Positions 44,613 through 53,820 of a stretch of DNA of 64,000 bases are shown here, one piece after another. The first letter of the stretch is position 1; the number at the start of each line of letters is the position of its first letter. The notes below the pieces were generated by a model. It ran no database searches, was not told the DNA's origin, and worked only from the letters and a program-made list of their open reading frames with translations. Origin of the DNA: WHSW01 sp963769945 (GTDB lineage Bacteria; Actinomycetota; Thermoleophilia; Solirubrobacterales; 70-9); assembly GCA_963769945.1 (NCBI GenBank), contig CAVYOA010000015.1, positions 1-64,000 of the forward strand. The letters are read 5' to 3'. Both the position numbers and the translations under genes were made by a program.

Positions 44613-45688
44613 ATGGCGCTGAAGCTCGGCATCAACATCGGCTACTGGGGGATCGGGCCCAAGGGCGATGAAGCCGTCGAGCTCGTTCGCGCGGCCGAGT
44701 CGCGAGGTTATGACTCGGTCTGGGTCGCGGAGTCCTACGGCTCGGACTGCGTTTCGATCCTCGCCTGGCTTGCCGCGCAGACCGAGACGATCAAGCTCGG
44801 CGCGGCGATCATGCAGGTGCCGGCGCGCCCGCCCGGCGGCGGCGGCGATGGCCGGCGCAACGATCGACGCGCTCTCGGATGGCCGCTTCATCTTCGGCTT
44901 CGGGCCCTCGGGGCCACAGGTCTCGGAGGGCTGGTACGGAGTCGAGTACGCAAAGCCCTGGGGTCGCACGCGCGAGTACATCGAGATCGTGCGCGAGATC
45001 ATCGCCCGCGAGGGCCCGCTCGAACACGACGGCAAGCACTTCAAGCTGCCGATCGACGGCCCGAACACGACAGGCCAGGGCAAGGCGCTGAAGCTCAACT
45101 TCCACCCGGTTCGCAACGAGATCCCGGTCTTCGTCGGCGCGATCGGGCGCAAGTCGGTCGAGATGGCGGCCGAGATCTGCGACGGCTGGATCCCGATCTT
45201 CTTCTCCGCCGACGCCTTCGAAGAGACCTGGGGCGAGCATCTCGAGGCCGGTTTCGCCAAGGGCGGGCGCTCGCGCTCCGATCTCGAGGTCTCGCCCTCG
45301 CTTCAGGTCGCGATCGACGGCGATCTCGAAGCTGCCCGGGCGGTGGTCAAGGCGGGCCTGCTTGCTCTACCTCGGCGGCATGGGCTCGCGCGAGACCAAC
45401 TTCTACGTCGACCTCACCCACCGCTTCGGCTTCGGCGAGGTCGCCGACGAGGTCCAGGGTCTGTTCCTCGACGGCAAGCGCGATCAGGCCTACGCGGCGA
45501 TCCCGGATGAGCTCGTCGACGCGACCTCGTTGGTCGGCAGCGAGGCCGAGGTGATCGAACGGATCGAGAAGCTCGCCGGCGCCGGCGTCGACCGGCTGAT
45601 CTGCTCCGCGGTGCACATGGATCAGGCCGAGCGCATGCACACCCTTGATCGTCTCGCCGAGCTCACCGGCGTCGCCGCGCCGGCCTGA
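44613..45688 (+). CDS. LLM-class F420-dependent oxidoreductase (frameshifts)
   Basis: TIM-barrel oxidoreductase of the bacterial-luciferase-like class, probably using cofactor F420, about 355 residues. Opening ALKLGINIGYWGIGPKGDEA, then RAAESRGYDSVWVAESYGSD. After a change near 44830: ATIDALSDGRFIFGFGPSGP, QVSEGWYGVEYAKPWGRTRE, NEIPVFVGAIGRKSVEMAAE. After another near 45365: LYLGGMGSRETNFYVDLTHR and ASLVGSEAEVIERIEKLAGA-like ending GVDRLICSAVHMDQ. The blocks match F420-type LLM enzymes of actinobacteria. The substrate is unknown. It lies alone between the opuC terminator and a secreted-protein gene. Confidence 0.86.
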
Positions 45689-45807
45689 GCGTGAGTCCGC
45701 ACCCGTGCCGCGCTGCGCTCATCGAACCGGCGCACGCTCGCGCCGAGTGTGCCTATTCTGTGGCTCGGTTGGGGGGTCGGTAATGAAATGACCAGCCTGG
45801 GAGCGCA

Positions 45808-48110
45808 ATGAAGACCTTTCGAGCAGCCACCAGCCTTCGTCGCGCGTCGCCGTCGCAGTCGCGCTCGCCGCGGCCGTGCCTGCCTCCGCCAGCGCCGGCC
45901 ACTTCCTGCTCGACCATCCGGCGCCGGGCTTCTCGCCCGGCGGCCCGCCGCCGGCGGGCGTCATGTCCGGCGGCGAGGGCGCCAAGTGGGAGCTGATCGA
46001 CACGATCTCCACCGGCAATCCGCACACGGACCTCGACTTCTTCACGCAGGGGGCGAACACCTACGCCTCGGTCGGCACGCTCGGCGATCGGCCCCAACGG
46101 CGGCGGCCAGACGATCGTCCAGCTCAGTCGAGGGCGACACGGTCAACTCACGACGGTCCGCTTCGTCTCCGGGCACCCGTCGGCGAGCTGCATCAGCAAC
46201 CCGTCTGCGGCACTCGGACTCCAGCACGACGTCGAGGCGACACCGAAGGGTGGCGCGATCATCAACTCCGCGAACCCGTTCGTGAACCGCAGCCGAGACC
46301 CAGCTGCTGATCGACGCCTCCGACGCCGAGGGCCGCTGCCACGACCAGGGCGTGCTCGGGCTCGAGCAGACCAAGCAGGGAGGGCTCGAGATCGTCGACG
46401 TCACCGATGTCGCCAACCCGGTCGAGATCGGCCTGACCAGCCACATCGGCGAGTCGCACACCGTGAACGTCGATCCCAAGCGGCCGCACATCGCCTACTC
46501 GTCGACCTCCGACGCGGTCACGGTCAACCCGCAGGGCCAGCGCGAGAACGAGATCGCAGCCGACTCGGATCGCTTCGACCTCGACGGCTTCGAGGTCGTC
46601 GACTTCTCCTCGTGCATGAACTTCCCCGCCGGCACCAGCCTCGACGCAAAACGCACCGCTTGCCGGCCGCAGGTCTTCCGCTACCGCTACCCCACCGCTC
46701 AGATGGCGCAAGGTCACACGCTCAAGGACAGCGTCTACGGCTGTCACGAGCTCGAGGTCTATCCCGACGACCGCCTCACCTGCGGCAGCGGCAACGCGCT
46801 GATCGCTTTCGACATGAAGGGCGCTTTCAACGACATGGGGACGCCGACCGACTTCAGCGACGACAAGCCGCGCGGCACCCCGCTGCCGTGCAAGGCGCGC
46901 GCGAGCTCTTCCGCGGGCCCGTTCGCGACCGGCGCGACGGTGATCGACTGCGTCGACGGCACCAACGACGACGCCGAGGTCGGCGGCGTATCGGGCACTC
47001 AGGACCTGACGATTCCAGGCTGGATCGCGCAGGGCTCGCCCTCGCTCGAGGGCGTCGGCTACCTCGGCAGCATCTACCACCAGGGCCGCGGCGCGGGCGG
47101 CGCGGTCAACCCGACGTTCGACTCGACCGAGGACATCGACTTCAACCACGAGGCCGAGCTCACCGGCTCGGGCGAGCACCTGATCGCCACCGACGAGCGC
47201 GGCGGCGGCGTCACGCCTCCGGGCGCGACCTGCACGCCGGCGGGCGACAACCCGGCCGGCAACGGCGGCGTGCACTTCTACAACCTGAACGGGCTCAGCA
47301 CCGCGCCCGCGGGCACGCCCGAGCAGGCGCAGGCGGCCTATGCGACGAAGCCCAACGGCGAGCGTGCGATCTTCCGCGCGCCGATTCGCACCAAGCCGCA
47401 GGCGACCGTGTGCACCGCGCACGTCTTCCAGCAGATCCCGGGCGAGAACCGGATCTTCATGGGCTGGTACTCGCAGGGCACGCAGGTGATCGACTTCGTC
47501 GAGAACGCCGACGGCACGGTGCGCTTCGCCGAAGCCGGCTACTTCATCCCGACCAACGCCAACGAGTGGGTCTCGCATGTGTTCAAGGTCGAGCAGAACG
47601 CCGACGGCACCGAGACCTACTACGGCGCCACCGGCGACTTCGCTCTCGGCGAGGCCGGCCGCAACTCGATCGACGTCTACAAGGTGACGCTGCCGCCGGC
47701 GCCGAAGGTGATCGGCGGCGAGCAGGGCCCGGGCACCGGCAAGGGCCCGTCGGAGGGCGGCGGCAACTGTCTGCAGAAGCTTCGCGGCAGCCCCAAGAGC
47801 GACAAGCTCGCTCGGCTCGATCGCGGGCGACCGGATCAAGGGCCGCGGTGGGCGCGACAAGATCAAGGGCCGCGCCGGCAACGACTGCATCAACGGCGGC
47901 GGCGGCAAGGACTCGCTCAAGGGCGGCGGTGGCAAGGACAAGCTCGTCGGCGGCCGGGGCCGCGACCTGCTCACGAGCGGCGGCGGCAACGACCGGGTGC
48001 GGGCGCGCAACGGCGGTATCGACAAGGTGCGCTGCGGCGGCGGCAAGGACCGCGCCTTCGTCGACTCTCGCGACCGCGTTCGCGGCTGCGAGAAGGTCAA
48101 GCGCCGCTAG
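45808..48110 (+). CDS. Secreted LVIVD-repeat protein with RTX-like C-terminus (frameshifts)
   Basis: Large exported protein of about 760 residues. It begins MKTFRAATSLR and, after a shift near 45845, VAVAVALAAAVPASASAGHF, a signal peptide. The propeller-like body has LVIVD-type repeats, e.g. GGLEIVDVTDVANPVEIGLT and TQVIDFVENADGTVRFAEAG. The C-terminus (from about 47830) is Gly/Asp/Lys-rich with RTX-like motifs: GRGGRDKIKGRAGND, NGGGGKDSLKGGGGKDKLVG, GGRGRDLLTSGGGNDRVRAR, then a Cys-containing end. Further shifts lie near 46090, 46130, 46290 and 47820. RTX-like nonapeptides usually bind calcium outside the cell; the many lysines here are unusual. Role unknown. Confidence 0.72.
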
Positions 48111-48194
48111 CCCCGCACATTCGACGGCGCCGAACCGCGGCGTTTCGTTAGGCTGCCCCTCCTTCGAGGTGGCGCGGCCGTCTCGACCTCTTGC

Positions 48195-49322
48195 ATGAAG
48201 ATCGGGGTTCCGAAAGAGACAGCCGAGCACGAGCTGCGGGTCGCATTGATCCCAGACGTGGTCGCTTCGCTGGTCGCGAAGGAGATCGGGGTTGCCGTCG
48301 AATCGGGTGCCGGCGAGGGCTCGGGCCACCCAGACGACGCCTACGCCGAGGCGGGCGCGGACATCGGCGATCCTTGGGGCGCTGAGGTCATCGCCCACGT
48401 CGCCGTTCCCAGCGCTGACGAAATCGGTCGTCTGCACCAAGGTCAGGTCCTGATCGGCCATCTCGCGCCGCTGACCTCGGCGGAGACGAACAAGGCGCTG
48501 GCGTCGGCGGGCGTGACCAGCTTCGCGATGGAGGCGATCCCGCGGATCACCCGTGCCCAGGCGATGGACGCGCTCTCCTCGCAGGCCAACGTCGCCGGTT
48601 ACGCCGCAATGCTGCTTGCCGCGCGCGAATGCGGGCGCTTCTTTCCGATGATGACCACCGCAGCCGGCACCGTCGCCCCGGCGAAGGTGCTTGTGCTCGG
48701 AGCGGGAGTTGCGGGGCTGCAGGCGATCGCGACCGCCAAGCGCCTCGGCGCCGTCGTCACGGGCTTCGACATCCGCCGGGCTGCCTGGGAGCAGATCTCC
48801 TCGCTCGGCGGCCGCCCGCTCGAGCTCGACTTCATCCCCGACGCCGAGGACGAGGGCGGATACGCCCGTCCGCTCACCGACGAAGAGAACGAGCAGGTGC
48901 GTGAGGCGCTTGCCGAGAACGCGGGTCGCCAGGACGTGATTGTGACCACGGCGCAGATCCCCGGCCGTACCGCGCCGATTCTGCTGACCAGGCAGGCGGT
49001 GGCGAACATGAGCCCGGGGTCGGTGATCATCGATCTCGCCGGCGACTCCGGCGGCAACTGCGAGCTCACCGAGGCCGGTGAGACGATCGTCTCCGACAAT
49101 CGCGTCAAGGTGATCTCACCGGTCAACCTGCCTTCCGACATGGCAGCACACGCCTCGCAGCTCTACGCCAAGAACATCGAGAACCTCCTCGGCCTCTTGG
49201 TGGGAGAAGACGGAGAGCTGACTCTGAACTTCGCCGACGAGATCGTCGCCGGTGCCTGCCTCACGCACGAGGGCGAGATCCGCAACGAGCGCGCCGCCGG
49301 GCGCGAGGAGAGCTCGAGCTAA
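48195..49322 (+). CDS. pntAA: NAD(P) transhydrogenase alpha subunit, part 1 (NAD-binding)
   Basis: 375-residue soluble NAD(H)-binding subunit (domain I) of proton-translocating transhydrogenase. Family marks are MKIGVPKETAEHELRVALIP, SFAMEAIPRITRAQAMDALS and QANVAGYAAMLLAARE, and the Rossmann loop VLVLGAGVAGLQAIATAKRL (about residue 168) followed by GAVVTGFDIRRAAWEQ. The Gln in SSQANVAGY is the conserved nicotinamide contact. It is intact and the first gene of a three-gene operon; its TAA overlaps the next ATG. The complex couples hydride transfer from NADH to NADP+ with proton flow and so supplies NADPH. Confidence 0.95.
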   Translation: MKIGVPKETAEHELRVALIPDVVASLVAKEIGVAVESGAGEGSGHPDDAYAEAGADIGDPWGAEVIAHVAVPSADEIGRLHQGQVLIGHLAPLTSAETNKALASAGVTSFAMEAIPRITRAQAMDALSSQANVAGYAAMLLAARECGRFFPMMTTAAGTVAPAKVLVLGAGVAGLQAIATAKRLGAVVTGFDIRRAAWEQISSLGGRPLELDFIPDAEDEGGYARPLTDEENEQVREALAENAGRQDVIVTTAQIPGRTAPILLTRQAVANMSPGSVIIDLAGDSGGNCELTEAGETIVSDNRVKVISPVNLPSDMAAHASQLYAKNIENLLGLLVGEDGELTLNFADEIVAGACLTHEGEIRNERAAGREESSS

Positions 49323-49672
49323 TGGACTTGGTGACCGAGCTGACGATCTTCGTGCTCTCGGCTTTCGTCGGTTTCTCCGTCATCTCGAAGGTGCCGACGA
49401 CGCTGCACACGCCGCTGATGAGCCAGACCAACGCGATTCACGGCATCGTCATGCTCGGCGGGCTGATCGTCGCGGGCTTTGCCGAGGGCGCGCTCGAGCT
49501 CACGATCGCCTTCATCGCGATCGCCTTCGGCACGATCAACATCGTCGGCGGCTTCATGGTCACCGACCGCATGCTTTCGATGTTTGTCCGCAAGCCGGCA
49601 AACACCGAAGAACTATCTCCTGACACGTCCTCGGCTTCGCCTCCGGGCGGGTCAGGGAAGGCGGCAGGATGA
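49322..49672 (+). CDS. pntAB: NAD(P) transhydrogenase alpha subunit, part 2 (membrane), with palindrome-encoded tail
   Basis: 116-residue membrane subunit with three helices: LTIFVLSAFVGFSVISKVPT, NAIHGIVMLGGLIVAGFAEG and LTIAFIAIAFGTINIVGGFM, then VTDRMLSMFVRKPANTEE where such subunits usually end. Here about 18 extra residues follow (LSPDTSSASPPGGSGKAAG), encoded by a 38-bp palindrome (49619-49656). The stop overlaps the pntB ATG (ATGA, 49669-49672). The tail shares TSSASP with the insertion in the crotonase at 31905. Confidence 0.93.
   Translation: MDLVTELTIFVLSAFVGFSVISKVPTTLHTPLMSQTNAIHGIVMLGGLIVAGFAEGALELTIAFIAIAFGTINIVGGFMVTDRMLSMFVRKPANTEELSPDTSSASPPGGSGKAAG
49619..49656. repeat. CDS-embedded palindromic element, copy 3
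   Basis: 38-bp hairpin-forming sequence in the last codons of pntAB: CCTGAC arm and GTCAGG arm enclose a stem with the core CCTCGGCTTCGCCT, identical over 14 bases to copy 2 at 31915-31928 and read in the same frame. It ends 12 bases before the pntB start codon. Confidence 0.65.
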
Positions 49673-51078
49673 GCTTCTCAAGCTTCGCTGTGATCGAGCC
49701 GGGCGGCGACCTCGCGACGATTCTCTACATCGCCTCGTTTTCGATGTTCATCTACGGCCTCATGCAGGGCACCCATCCGAAGACCGCCAAGAACGGCAAC
49801 CTGATCGCCGCCGGCGGCATGGCGATCGCCGTCGCGGCGACCCTGCTGTTGGACGGTGTCGGCAACTGGGGCGTGATCGTCGCCGGCTTGGTGGTCGGCA
49901 CCGCCGTCGGCGTGATCGCCTCCAGCCGTGTGCAGATGACAGAGATGCCGCAGATGGTGGCCCTCTACAACGGCGTCGGCGGCGGCGCCGTCGCACTGAT
50001 CGCGTGGTCGGAGTTTCGCGAGGCGCCGGTCGACTTCCCGCTCGAGGAGTTCATCCCGATCCTGTTCGCGGCGGTGATCGGGTCGGTCTCCTTCTGGGGC
50101 TCGAACGTCGCCTTCGCAAAGCTCCAGGACCTGATTCCGACGCGAGCGATCGCCGTCCCAGGTCAGCAAGCGATCAACGCAGTGCTGCTGGTCGGCGTGC
50201 TCGCTGCCTGTGTCGTCCTGGCGGCTTCAGATGACCCCTCGCAGGGACTCTTCATCGCGATCTTGATCGCGGCGGCGATCCTCGGCAATCTCGTCGTGCT
50301 CCCGATCGGCGGCGCCGACATGCCGGTGGTGATCTCGCTGCTGAACGCGTTCACCGGTCTCTCCGCCGCCGCGGCCGGCTTCTCGCTCGACAATGTCGCG
50401 CTGATCGTCGCCGGCACGCTCGTTGGCTCCTCGGGAACGATCCTGACGATGGAGATGGCTACAGCGATGAACCGCTCCGTCGCCAATGTGCTCTTTGCCG
50501 GCTTCGGCGGCGCGCCGGTCGACGGCGGGGCTCCCGGCGAGGAGCGCCCACACACCTCGATTGGTGCCCAGGATGCCGCGATCAAGCTCGCCTATGCCGA
50601 CTCTGTCGTGATCGTCCCGGGCTACGGGCTCGCCGTAGCCCAGGCTCAGCACGCGGTCAAGGAGATGGCCGACGAGCTCGAGAAGCGGGGCGTCGAGGTC
50701 AGCTACGCGATTCATCCTGTCGCCGGGCGGATGCCGGGCCATATGAACGTGCTGCTGGCCGAAGCCGACGTTGACTACGAGAAGCTGCGCGAGATGGAGG
50801 ACATCAATCCCGAGATGCCGCGCACCGACGTCGCGGTCGTCATCGGCGCCAACGACGTCACGAACCCAGCCGCCAAGAACGACCCCGATTCGCCGATCGC
50901 CGGGATGCCGATAATCGAGGTCTCAGAGGCTCAGCAGGTGATCGTCATCAAGCGCTCGATGAGCCCCGGCTTCGCGGGTATCGACAACGACCTCTTCTAC
51001 CTGCCGAACTCAGACATGCTCTTCGGCGACGCCAAGAAGGTCGCGGCGGACATCGCCTCCGAGATCACGAACCTGTAG
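49669..51078 (+). CDS. pntB: NAD(P) transhydrogenase beta subunit
   Basis: 469-residue membrane and NADP(H)-binding subunit, intact. The N-terminal two thirds hold about nine membrane helices, including LATILYIASFSMFIYGLMQG, NLIAAGGMAIAVAATLLLDG and FAAVIGSVSFWGSNVAFAKL. The C-terminal domain III has VIVPGYGLAVAQAQHAVKEM, the NADP fingerprint GRMPGHMNVLLAEADVDYE and VVIGANDVTNPAAKNDPDSP. It is coupled to pntAB by a four-base overlap and closes the operon, convergent with the LapA-type gene. Confidence 0.96.
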   Translation: MSFSSFAVIEPGGDLATILYIASFSMFIYGLMQGTHPKTAKNGNLIAAGGMAIAVAATLLLDGVGNWGVIVAGLVVGTAVGVIASSRVQMTEMPQMVALYNGVGGGAVALIAWSEFREAPVDFPLEEFIPILFAAVIGSVSFWGSNVAFAKLQDLIPTRAIAVPGQQAINAVLLVGVLAACVVLAASDDPSQGLFIAILIAAAILGNLVVLPIGGADMPVVISLLNAFTGLSAAAAGFSLDNVALIVAGTLVGSSGTILTMEMATAMNRSVANVLFAGFGGAPVDGGAPGEERPHTSIGAQDAAIKLAYADSVVIVPGYGLAVAQAQHAVKEMADELEKRGVEVSYAIHPVAGRMPGHMNVLLAEADVDYEKLREMEDINPEMPRTDVAVVIGANDVTNPAAKNDPDSPIAGMPIIEVSEAQQVIVIKRSMSPGFAGIDNDLFYLPNSDMLFGDAKKVAADIASEITNL

Positions 51079-51100
51079 CGCTCGGCAAAGCGACCGGCGA

Positions 51101-51373
51101 CTAGCCCTTCTTCTCGAGCTCGCGCTCGCGGCGGCGGCCTCGGCGCACGTGCGGTAGCGCCCAGCCGATCACGGCGCCCAGCGCGCCGGCGATCAGGATC
51201 GCGAGGAACAGCGGCGTCGTCGTCTCGACGAAGAGGATGTTGATCTCGACGTCCTGGGAGTTCTGCAGGACGAAGATCGCGAAGACGACGAGCGCGAACA
51301 TCGCAAGGTAGAAGCGAAAGCTGCGACCTTCCTTGTGCGTGACTGCGTCGACAGCTGCGTTGTGGTCGGCCAC
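51101..51373 (-). CDS. LapA-domain (DUF1049) small membrane protein
   Basis: 90-residue membrane protein from the GTG at 51373 (a longer frame exists but lacks a better site). Two helices, RFYLAMFALVVFAIFVLQNS and PLFLAILIAGALGAVIGWAL, are joined by QDVEINILFVETTT, the LapA pattern FxxQNxxxVxxxFL. A basic tail RRGRRRERELEKKG follows. Related proteins help assemble lipopolysaccharide in Gram-negatives; the role in actinobacteria is unknown. Confidence 0.8.
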   Translation of the reverse strand: MADHNAAVDAVTHKEGRSFRFYLAMFALVVFAIFVLQNSQDVEINILFVETTTPLFLAILIAGALGAVIGWALPHVRRGRRRERELEKKG

Positions 51374-51460
51374 GCGTGCGACTGTATCGCTTCGCCCTGG
51401 TGACGACAGTCGGCACTTTCGCCGCGCCACGAGCGCGTGGCACGGACCTAGGTTCGCGCC

Positions 51461-52357
51461 ATGTTCATGCAGGTCCGGCTGAAGCGCGCATCGGGCCAGG
51501 CGACCGTCGAGTGGGTCGGGCTGATCTTGGTTGTCTCGCTGCTGGTCGCGAGCTTCGGTGCGCTCGCCGGCGTTGGGCTTCCCGGAGCCGGGTTGGCGCA
51601 GGCGATCGGCTCCAAGCTCGTCTGCGCCGTGCGGCTATCGGGCGAGTGCCGGGGCGATCGCTCGGCGCTCGAGCTTGCCTATGGCCCGAGGCTCGCCGAG
51701 GCGATCAGCTTCTACGCGCCCGATCTGCTCTACGAGGACGGGGTCCGCGAGCTGCCGGTCGACTATCACGAGTGTCGCGTGGACGCGTGCTCGATTGCGG
51801 CCGCGCAGTCCGGCGAGTCGACAGAGACGGTCGACGGCTCGCCAGCGGTTGCGTTCACCCACGTCATCGACTGCTCGACCGGCGCGATCGAGGCCGCGAC
51901 CGCGGTCGACTGCTCGGGAGCGCGGGCAGGCAAGCGGTATCTCCAGTACTGGCTCTACTGGCCCGACAGTCAGACCGAGCCCTTCGGCGAGCGCGGCTAT
52001 CACCCCGACGACTGGGAGAGCTTTCAGGTGCGTATCGGCGGCGGCGAGACGGTGGCCCGCGCCAGCTCGCATCACTCCTACAACTACTCAGGCGGCATGC
52101 GCAACTGGGCCAGCGATGCGGGCGTGATCAAGAAGGCCGGCTGGGGGCCTTACCTCGACAGCTATCACGTCTCCGCTGGAAGTCACGCCGGCCACGTCGA
52201 GGGCAGCCACGAAGGCAGTCGGCTGACTCCGGGCGATGAGCTCGTGCTGATCCCGATCGAGGCGATCGCCGACTCGGGCAGCGACGACGGGCTGTTCGCT
52301 GTCGTCCCGCCGTGGCTGAAGCCGGTCTACTCAGATCCCGAGGCGGAGGGGACTTGA
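51461..52357 (+). CDS. Exported protein with TadE-like pseudopilin N-terminus
   Basis: 298-residue protein. The N-terminus KRASGQATVEWVGLILVVSL followed by LVASFGALAG looks like a type IV pilin/TadE class III leader: basic, then Gly, then a hydrophobic helix with Glu at mature position 5 (GQATVE). The rest is soluble, Cys-containing and rich in His/Trp/Tyr (YLQYWLYWPDSQTEP, HHSYNYSGGMRNWASDAGVI, DSYHVSAGSHAGHVEGSHEG), with no family that I recognise. It may be an externalised minor pseudopilin-anchored protein. It is the first gene of no clear operon; a convergent DUF6941 gene follows. Confidence 0.6.
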   Translation: MFMQVRLKRASGQATVEWVGLILVVSLLVASFGALAGVGLPGAGLAQAIGSKLVCAVRLSGECRGDRSALELAYGPRLAEAISFYAPDLLYEDGVRELPVDYHECRVDACSIAAAQSGESTETVDGSPAVAFTHVIDCSTGAIEAATAVDCSGARAGKRYLQYWLYWPDSQTEPFGERGYHPDDWESFQVRIGGGETVARASSHHSYNYSGGMRNWASDAGVIKKAGWGPYLDSYHVSAGSHAGHVEGSHEGSRLTPGDELVLIPIEAIADSGSDDGLFAVVPPWLKPVYSDPEAEGT

Positions 52358-52365
52358 GCGAAGCC

Positions 52366-52779
52366 TCATTCGGCGATCTCCGGCTCGACGACGACGTAGA
52401 AGCGGCTGCGGCCGATCTCACGCTCGCCGAGTCGCATCACCACCGCGTGCGGGCCCGCGGTTGAGAACTCGACGGTGGCTCCAAGCGAGATCACCAGCCG
52501 CTGAATCTGGCCGGCGACCGAGCCCGGGGGCCGGCCAGTCTCGATTTCGAACGAGAGCTCGTCGCCGAGGCGCTCGCCGTCGGGATCCTGGATCTCGAGG
52601 TCGATCGTATGCGGCTCGTTGGTCTCGTCCCAGGCCACGTCGACGCCGAAGCCGATCCCGAACTGGTGCTGGATCGGCAGCCCGGGGAAGCGCAGCATGT
52701 TCCAGCCGCCGCCCATCGCGTAGAGCTTGCCGTTGAGCGACTCGCTGTGGTCGGTCAAGAGCAAAAAGCCGATGTCCAT
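52366..52779 (-). CDS. DUF6941-like protein
   Basis: 137-residue soluble protein: MDIGFLLLTDHSESLNGKLY, AMGGGWNMLRFPGLPIQHQF, and a beta-rich remainder (DLEIQDPDGERLGDELSFEI, HAVVMRLGEREIGRSRFYVV). The N-terminal pattern LLTDHSES.xGKLxxxGGGWN fits DUF6941 as I remember it. Thirteen bases separate it from the SDR gene upstream on the same strand, so they are probably co-transcribed. Function unknown. Confidence 0.65.
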   Translation of the reverse strand: MDIGFLLLTDHSESLNGKLYAMGGGWNMLRFPGLPIQHQFGIGFGVDVAWDETNEPHTIDLEIQDPDGERLGDELSFEIETGRPPGSVAGQIQRLVISLGATVEFSTAGPHAVVMRLGEREIGRSRFYVVVEPEIAE

Positions 52780-52791
52780 CGCCGTCTCCCG

Positions 52792-53559
52792 CTACTTCGG
52801 CGGCATCCGCAGCGCGCCGTCGAGTCGGATCGTCTCGCCGTTGAGCATCGAGTTCGAGATGATCGCTTCAACCAGCGCCGCGTACTCGCCGGGCTCTCCG
52901 AGGCGCGAGGGGAAGGGAACGCCGGCGCCGAGCGCCTCGCGCGCCTCCTCAGGCAACGCCGCCAGCAGCGGTGTATCGAAAAGGCCGGGCGCGATCGTGA
53001 TCACGCGTACGCCGCGCCCGGCGAGGTCGCGGGCAGCGGGAAGCGTGAGACCGACGATGCCGCCCTTCGACGCTGCGTAGGCGACCTGGCCGATCTGCCC
53101 GTCGAAGGCTGCGATCGAGGCCGTGTTGACGCAGACGCCGCGCTCGCCCGCCGCGTCGGGCTCGTTGGCGGCCATCGCGGTCGCCGCCAGGCGCAGCACG
53201 TTGAAGGTGCCGATCAGGTTGACCTTGATCACGTTGGAGAAAATCTCGAGATCGTGAGGGCCCTGCTTGGAGACCGTGCGCTGAGCCCAGCCGATTCCCG
53301 CACAGCAGACCGAGATGCGCAGGCCACCCTCAGCCGCTGCCGCAGCGTCGACCGCCGCCTGCACCTGATCGGCTTCCATCACGTTGGCCTCGACGAAGCT
53401 CGCATGGTCGCCGAGCTCGCCCGCAAGCGCCGAACCCTTGTCGGCGTTGAGGTCGGCGATCACAACCGCTGCGCCGGCTTCGTGCAAGCGCCGCGCGGTT
53501 GCCTCACCGAGGCCCGAGGCTCCACCCACGACCAGCGCGCTTGCCGCTTCGATTCGCAT
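52792..53559 (-). CDS. Short-chain dehydrogenase (3-hydroxyacyl-CoA dehydrogenase type II-like)
   Basis: 255-residue NAD(P)-dependent SDR, intact. Cofactor loop ALVVGGASGLGEATARRLHE, DLNADKG acidic residue for NAD preference, the catalytic region GVCVNTASIAAFDGQIGQVA then YAASKGGIVGLTL (Ser, Tyr-x-x-x-Lys), and ITIAPGLFDTPLLAALPEE. The overall pattern, including FNVLRLAATAMAANEPDAAG, is that of 17beta-HSD10/HADH2-type enzymes, which oxidise 3-hydroxyacyl-CoA or hydroxysteroids. It fits the fatty-acid theme of the window. Confidence 0.92.
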   Translation of the reverse strand: MRIEAASALVVGGASGLGEATARRLHEAGAAVVIADLNADKGSALAGELGDHASFVEANVMEADQVQAAVDAAAAAEGGLRISVCCAGIGWAQRTVSKQGPHDLEIFSNVIKVNLIGTFNVLRLAATAMAANEPDAAGERGVCVNTASIAAFDGQIGQVAYAASKGGIVGLTLPAARDLAGRGVRVITIAPGLFDTPLLAALPEEAREALGAGVPFPSRLGEPGEYAALVEAIISNSMLNGETIRLDGALRMPPK

Positions 53560-53663
53560 TCACGCCACCCTAGCGACGCACGACCGGCCCCCGGGCGGGT
53601 CCCCGGCCACGCGAACAAAACGGCTGCTGGGTAGGGACGGCCAGCGGGCGGTAGCGGTGCTCC

Positions 53664-53774
53664 GTGGAGATCCAAGAACGACTGTCGTTCCCAGATCTCC
53701 ACACGTAGGCAGTCAGCCTCCCAAGGCCCGAACCACACACCCCCACCCAGCAACCAAGCGCCCGCAGCGCCGAA
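53664..53774 (-). repeat. 111-bp interspersed element, copy B
   Basis: On the minus strand this 111-base segment aligns without gaps to 63510-63620 (95 of 111 identical by eye). It starts TTCGGCGCTGCGGGCGCTT, has a G/T-rich middle (TGGGTGGGGGTGTGTGG) and ends in a hairpin: GTGGAGATC ... GATCTCCAC with an inner stem GAACGAC/GTCGTTC. It begins 47 bases after the stop of the LLM gene (53821) and reads in the same direction, ending 105 bases before the SDR start. No start-to-stop frame is conserved between the copies. Confidence 0.85.
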
Positions 53775-53820
53775 GACTCACGAGCCCTCTCGGGCGCGGC
53801 GCGTCCGAAGTCCGCGCCAC

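Noticed and set aside
46262..48100. 612-codon minus-strand frame opposite the LVIVD protein
   Set aside because: Arg/Ala/Val shadow without motifs; the plus-strand frame has signal peptide and repeats.
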